Origin: Nageia nagi
Taxonomy: Eukaryota; Pinophyta
Reading direction: 5' to 3'
DNA: 64,000 nucleotides
Assembly: GCA_050084985.1 (NCBI GenBank)
Contig: JBITNC010000001.1
Location: forward strand, 131,750,001-131,814,000
A program made the position numbers and the translations under genes. The notes beneath the pieces are model-generated. The model searched no databases, was not told the DNA's origin, and saw only the letters and a list, made by a program, of their open reading frames with translations. Below, one piece after another: positions 59,301 to 64,000 of this stretch. How positions within the stretch are numbered: the first letter of the stretch is position 1; the number at the start of each line of letters is the position of its first letter.

Positions 59301-60818
59301 AGTGGGTAGATAGGGCACCTAGTGAGGGGAGGGAGTTAGGGGCAAGTTCCTTCACTTGTTGGCTCCCATGACTTAGTTTATGCATAGTTTGATGGTATTT
59401 ATGGGTATTTTATGGACATTCAATTATTATTTTTGTATATTTTGTGATGATGATGTATTATGGATGATGATATGTATAGATTATTTGCATAATAGATAGA
59501 TGAGATAGATGTAGTAGATGGGATACTTATGGAATTTTTTTATGGACATATGTATGATCTATTATGAGATTTATTTTGATAAGTTACATAGATGATGAAT
59601 GTCATTTATTATTCTTATGTATGTGATGATAGTTATTACTTATGGATTCTTGTATAGTTATGTTTTGTAAGATGCTTTTTTCTCATGGATGACATAACAT
59701 GTATGCCTATTGATGATGTTATGATTCTATAATGCTTAACTTGTTTTGCTTTTAAATGCCTATGTGTGGATGGATGTGTAGTGATGTGTGAGTATTTACA
59801 AAATATATGGAAATTTTAGATTATTCTTAATGAAAATTTCAAATTTCATTTTTAATAAGTTAATATAATGATTAATTAATATTATATATAGTTTGGATAT
59901 GTAGTAAATGATAATTCATATATCTATAATTGGAAAAAGCACCATATTTATCATCATATGTTTTGTTTTGCTTTTTTATCAAACTTAATTTGATCCTATT
60001 GCTTTTGACCAAATAAAAACCTGACTTATAACTCTCATAATGTACAAATGATTATGTTTTTTATTAAAACAATTCTTAATGGGACTTAAGCAACCTAACA
60101 CTTAACACATTCTTTTATAAGATCAGCAATAATCTTTATACATTTAATATGTTTAATCGTAACATATAGATACTCCTTTAAGAAGATTATTTATGACAAA
60201 TAAAGATAAAAAATTACACTAAATGGTTTTATAACTAAAGATAATCACAAAGAAATTTTTTACTTTTGCATGATAATAATATAGCTCAAGTTTCAATCAC
60301 ACTTATTTATTTGAGGTAAAATAGACTATAATAATCTTCACATGTATTCCAAATAATATATTTTCAACACATATAGGGAGACTTCTACTTCCAATTACAT
60401 AAAGAAGTAGAATCACCATGTTCATAATATGTAATATAATCAATAATAATTTATTGAATGACCATGATCAACATGGCTTGACAAAGTATAACACCACTCA
60501 TACAATGACCACTCTTATATTTCTTAGATCATACCAAACTTGGTGAACTTACATCAAACTTCAATAGGTGATTGAATTTAAACAAGGTGATAACAAAACT
60601 AGGATGAGGGAGATGTATTTTCATATATAATCATCAACCTAATGAGTCAATCCATCTTTTTGATTATTTTAATCTTATTGAGTAAGGAGTTTTTTAGATT
60701 TTATGGAATAAGTATATCATCATCTTCCATACTTGACTATATAACTTACTATTACTAGATTTTCACAATACATAATGAGATTAACTTAAATGATGATAAG
60801 AATAATCAAAATAAATGA
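59301..60818. other. AT-rich intergenic DNA, nothing recognised
   Basis: No long frames or element signals were seen. A G/A/T-rich run with repeated gatgatg words lies at about 59,440-59,720. Confidence 0.5.
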
Positions 60819-61015
60819 ATATTAACTTCCATTTTATAGGGGAAAATAATTTATTATTCTCAATCCCAATGAATCATGAAAGTTGTAAAATTTAACAATA
60901 TTCAAGGTGGGTAAAATCATATAGGAAAAGGATATTGACTTCCAATTCAAAGGTGAAAGCAATTTCTTGTTCTCGATCCCAATGAATCATGAAAGCTATG
61001 AAATTTAACAATATT
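60819..61015. repeat. Tandem duplication, 113-bp period
   Basis: 60,819-60,903 and 60,932-61,015 are near-identical copies (shared tcccaatgaatcatgaaag and atttaacaatattc), each followed by different sequence. Confidence 0.75.
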
Positions 61016-61454
61016 CTTTAAAGATAGCAATTATTAGTTTAGTGAAAAGATGACTCTTTCATTTTCTCCATGTTTTTTATAATCACAAAGGATATTACAA
61101 TAAATGATCATGTGGAACAAAATAAGATGAAATTGTTTGGAAAGTAAACACTTAAACATTTTGACAAATGGTTTGATTGATATACCAAGCATGATCATAA
61201 AGTTTTGGACATATGTTTAAAGAAATAATAGGATAGCTACCTTACTTCAACAAGATTTTGCCAATAATTTCTCTTTTAGATTTCCTCAATCACAAATGAT
61301 ATAAGATAGAGTTTCCATGCAACTAGATTTTCTATGAGCTTGATGTGTGCAGGGAGGTTTGTTTTTTTATTTAGGTAGTTCAAGTTCCAATATTTAAGAG
61401 TACAAAATGTGAGCCAACTCTTATATACCAATATAAGCTTTTAACTTCATATGT

Positions 61455-61604
61455 AGGATGAGATTAGGTACAATATGCCTAATGGTGGCTAACCTTGCTC
61501 CTTGGCCATCTCATCATTCTATATGTATGATTTTGATATCCTAGGATGAGATTAGGTACAAGATGCCTAATGGTGGCTAACCTTGCCCCTTGGCCATCTC
61601 ATCA
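61455..61604. repeat. Tandem duplication, 87-bp period
   Basis: Copies at 61,455-61,516 and 61,542-61,604 share taggatgagattaggtaca and gcctaatggtggctaacctt. They differ at only about two positions, so the event is much younger than the surrounding elements. Confidence 0.8.
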
Positions 61605-62159
61605 ATATGTATGTTTTTCCCTTTTATTTACCTTTTTTATTTTTTGCAATTCTATGAAACAATGAGGTATATAACATTTGGCTCAGTATTATTCTCAAAG
61701 AACATTATGCTTGAATTTCCTCAAGATTGTTAATGTTGAAATGTGTGTGAGCTCACTTATAACCATTGTTGCACTCTTTCCCTATCTATTTATCATTTTA
61801 TATTTTAAATATATTCAAATAAATAACTTGTAAAGATCCCATTTAGGTATAGTTGCTATATTGTACATTCTTTTTCTCACATGAATGTAAAACTTTATAA
61901 CTTACTTAATAAATCATCAACCTATCTATCTATACTTATATTTGTAATATATGACTGAAAAATAAGATAGATAAAATGACTAAATCAAACTCACATAATA
62001 ACCATTTTAGAATTAGTAAATCATCATTTTTTGAATCAAGTTATACTTCGAGCAGGGAACCTTATGGTCAAGACCACTCTAGAGATTAATCTCTAGATAA
62101 AAATAAATTACTTTCATATTTTCAAAATTTTGTATCGGATTCCTTATTAGGATCAAGAC
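61605..62159. other. AT-rich spacer
   Basis: No coding or element signal was recognised, apart from a small agagattaatctct palindrome near 62,080. Confidence 0.4.
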
Positions 62160-63660
62160 TCATTATTTGTGAAGGTGGAAAAGTATTTGAACATAATTGC
62201 ATAAAAACACAAGAGGGTTATGTCATGGAGTGTGTTTTCCAATCTATGGGCTTAGGCCTATATTTCTTAATTGTTGTTTTTGACATATGAGTTTTTTCAT
62301 TTTAAAAACATAGCATTTTCATTTTCAAGACATCTTTTTTAGGTATGGAGAGCAAAACTAAAGGCATGATTATTCCTATGATTTCTATTTTTTATGGAGA
62401 AACAAGTTTGGAATCATTGGGTACTTTCAAGGTCTTTTTATTTTATCTTTTGAGTTTTCTTCCAGTAATAAACTCATACATTCTATAAAATATGGGCTTC
62501 ACATTTAGAGAATGTTTTTCACAAGCAATTATGGAAAATAACATGGTATAGTCAAGAATGACTTGGTCATGAAATATCTTAGATATATAGTTAGTTAAGG
62601 CTTTAGAGGGTATAGTTTCCAACCAAAAAATTCAACAAATATGGTAGTTGATACTTATGTGGTTGATACAATCCAATATGATATGAGATTTTTTGTCAAG
62701 CCAAGACATACAAAAGTAGTTCAATGAATTCAACTCAACCCTAGGTTCACCCCACATGTTTATTACACCAACACTTACTATCATTTGATCTTCAATGTTT
62801 TTGACATCCCAATTGTATGACTTTTGATTTTTGTAAAAGTTCCATATGATTTTTTGTTGCACCTCTATTGGTAGGGCAAAGAAAAATGTGAACAACTTAG
62901 TAGGGTGTTCTTACAAGATCTTAATGTAAATATCCTTGTCATATCATATTTGGAAGAATTGTGCATGATATTCATATTTTTCAGGATCATGATTAGGGTG
63001 TTTACCAACTCTTCTCTTTTTGCTAATTATGATAAGGTTTTAAGATATGATTTTCTTAGCTTTTTATCTTATATCAATTCTCTCTTCCAAATAGCATCTT
63101 TACCTCTCATCCATGGGAATATATTCCTCACTTATTCTATATGTTCTTCTATCTTGAAGGGGTGAGAAACAAAACTTCTTGTAAAGTCCAAAATGATTTT
63201 CTTATGTATAATTGATCCAACAAAAGCATCAACCCAATCTAGGTGTCTCCTCAAACTATCCATATTACCTTCTTACACCAGGACCAATCTTGTTTTTTCA
63301 AAGTGCCAATATAATATGATCATTGGTGATGCCATAAGCCAATAAATACAAAATTTATCTAGTTTTTCTAATTATCTTTCATTAAAGATATAATATGCTA
63401 TGTGATTTACAAATATGTGCACTTATTCATCACCACAATAAACATTCCATCTCACTCATGAGCCTTAATATATTTTTCAAGTGATCTTCTTCTAATTTGC
63501 CTAAGACATATGGAGAAAGTGCTCGAGCAGAATATCAAAATTATGTACCAAGTATTTAATGGCTACATCACAATGGTACCTAGGCTATGGATTCCAAGCG
63601 TTAGATGTATTCCTCTCTTCTCATATGGCTCATGCATTCTCTTGATTCTCTTTTCCATGT
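62160..63660 (-). pseudogene. Minus-strand coding relic, possibly retroelement gag-like
   Basis: Read on the minus strand from about 63,660, pieces such as 'NMDSLRRHLDWVDAFVGSII', 'LDFTRSFVSHPFKIEEHIE', 'LKTLSQLAKREELVNTLIMI' and the 87-codon frame 62,632-62,895 ('NMWGEPRVELNSLNYFCMSW') look like one decayed protein with frameshifts. Stops again fall at Gln/Trp-like places. Family not identified; gag or an accessory retroelement protein is a guess. Confidence 0.35.
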
Positions 63661-64000
63661 TGATCATTATTAAAAAACATACATAAACCTATTAATATTC
63701 TACTTATTATACTTTCTAGTACTACTCTATGCATATAAAAATCTACTTAACTACTACTATTATTATGAAACATAGGGATTTTCTAAGAATGCAATGGGTA
63801 AATATGCATGATGTTTATGGTTTCATGCTTCTCATTCCCCTCTAAATTGGCCAAGTGGCATGTTCCTTTTCCAAATTTTCTTTTAATGATGTAGCGACCT
63901 AGCCAATGGGGGGGGAAATTTATCTCTAAGTTGACTCGCTTGATGAGAAGTTTGTTGGTTTTATTTTAATACTAGATCCTAAACCTCAAATTCATGTATT
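63661..64000. other. Window end, unassigned
   Basis: AT-rich sequence with a run of nine G at 63,907-63,916. The last 100 bp could be minus-strand retroelement coding, but evidence is too thin. Confidence 0.3.

Overview
This window looks like plant nuclear DNA from a large, repeat-dominated genome. A gymnosperm such as a conifer is my best guess, from gene density, element types and AT-richness; the species cannot be read from the sequence. Only one intact protein gene is convincing: an intronless bHLH transcription factor at about 17.85-18.79 kb, lying in a small island of higher GC and CpG. Nearly everything else is transposable elements in various states of decay, and the coding relics are full of in-frame TAA/TAG stops, mostly where the family has Gln or Trp. 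That pattern fits old, methylated, C-to-T-mutated elements.

Layout: 1-13,017 is a Tat-like Ty3/gypsy retrotransposon on the + strand. It has a partial 5' LTR, gag with a zinc knuckle, protease, an extra RNase H placed before the reverse transcriptase, RT, the usual RNase H, integrase, about 3 kb of accessory reading frames and a 1.8-kb 3' LTR. 13.0-17.6 kb is intergenic, with a minus-strand coding relic, a CpG-rich segment at 15.1-15.65 kb, very AT-rich DNA and two tRNA-like SINE heads placed head to head. 17.64-18.9 kb holds the bHLH gene and its promoter. A small copia-type LTR with a primer-binding site lies at 19.73 kb. A compact 2.85-kb minus-strand LTR element with LTRs, polypurine tract and near-perfect target duplication lies at 21.08-23.92 kb. 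A + strand hAT transposase relic lies at 25.27-27.76 kb. An intron-bearing, glutamine-rich degenerate gene on the minus strand lies at 28.32-30.99 kb, and upstream of it is an 0.8-kb array of near-palindromic AAGATG-NN-CATCTT units.

The most striking structure is at 32.8-45.4 kb: a giant imperfect inverted repeat with arms of about 5.6 kb and a spacer of 1.3 kb. Each arm carries the 5' LTR and part of the interior of a non-coding LTR retrotransposon, a seven-unit 43-bp minisatellite in the same unit order, and about 1.9 kb of extra sequence. The right arm is inserted inside the reverse transcriptase of a minus-strand L1-type LINE. The LINE's 3' part forms the spacer (38.4-39.7 kb) and its 5' part lies at 45.4-49.6 kb. 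Because the right arm starts in non-element flank and stops inside the element, it looks like an inverted segmental copy and not an independent transposition.

49.6-58.7 kb holds two further minus-strand Ty3/gypsy relics: an RT/RNase H/integrase relic at 49.6-53.3 kb, and a chromovirus-like element at 54.5-58.7 kb into which a copia 3' fragment is embedded. 58.7-64 kb has weak minus-strand coding relics, two short tandem duplications and otherwise featureless AT-rich sequence. No CRISPR, operon, rRNA or functional tRNA gene was seen.
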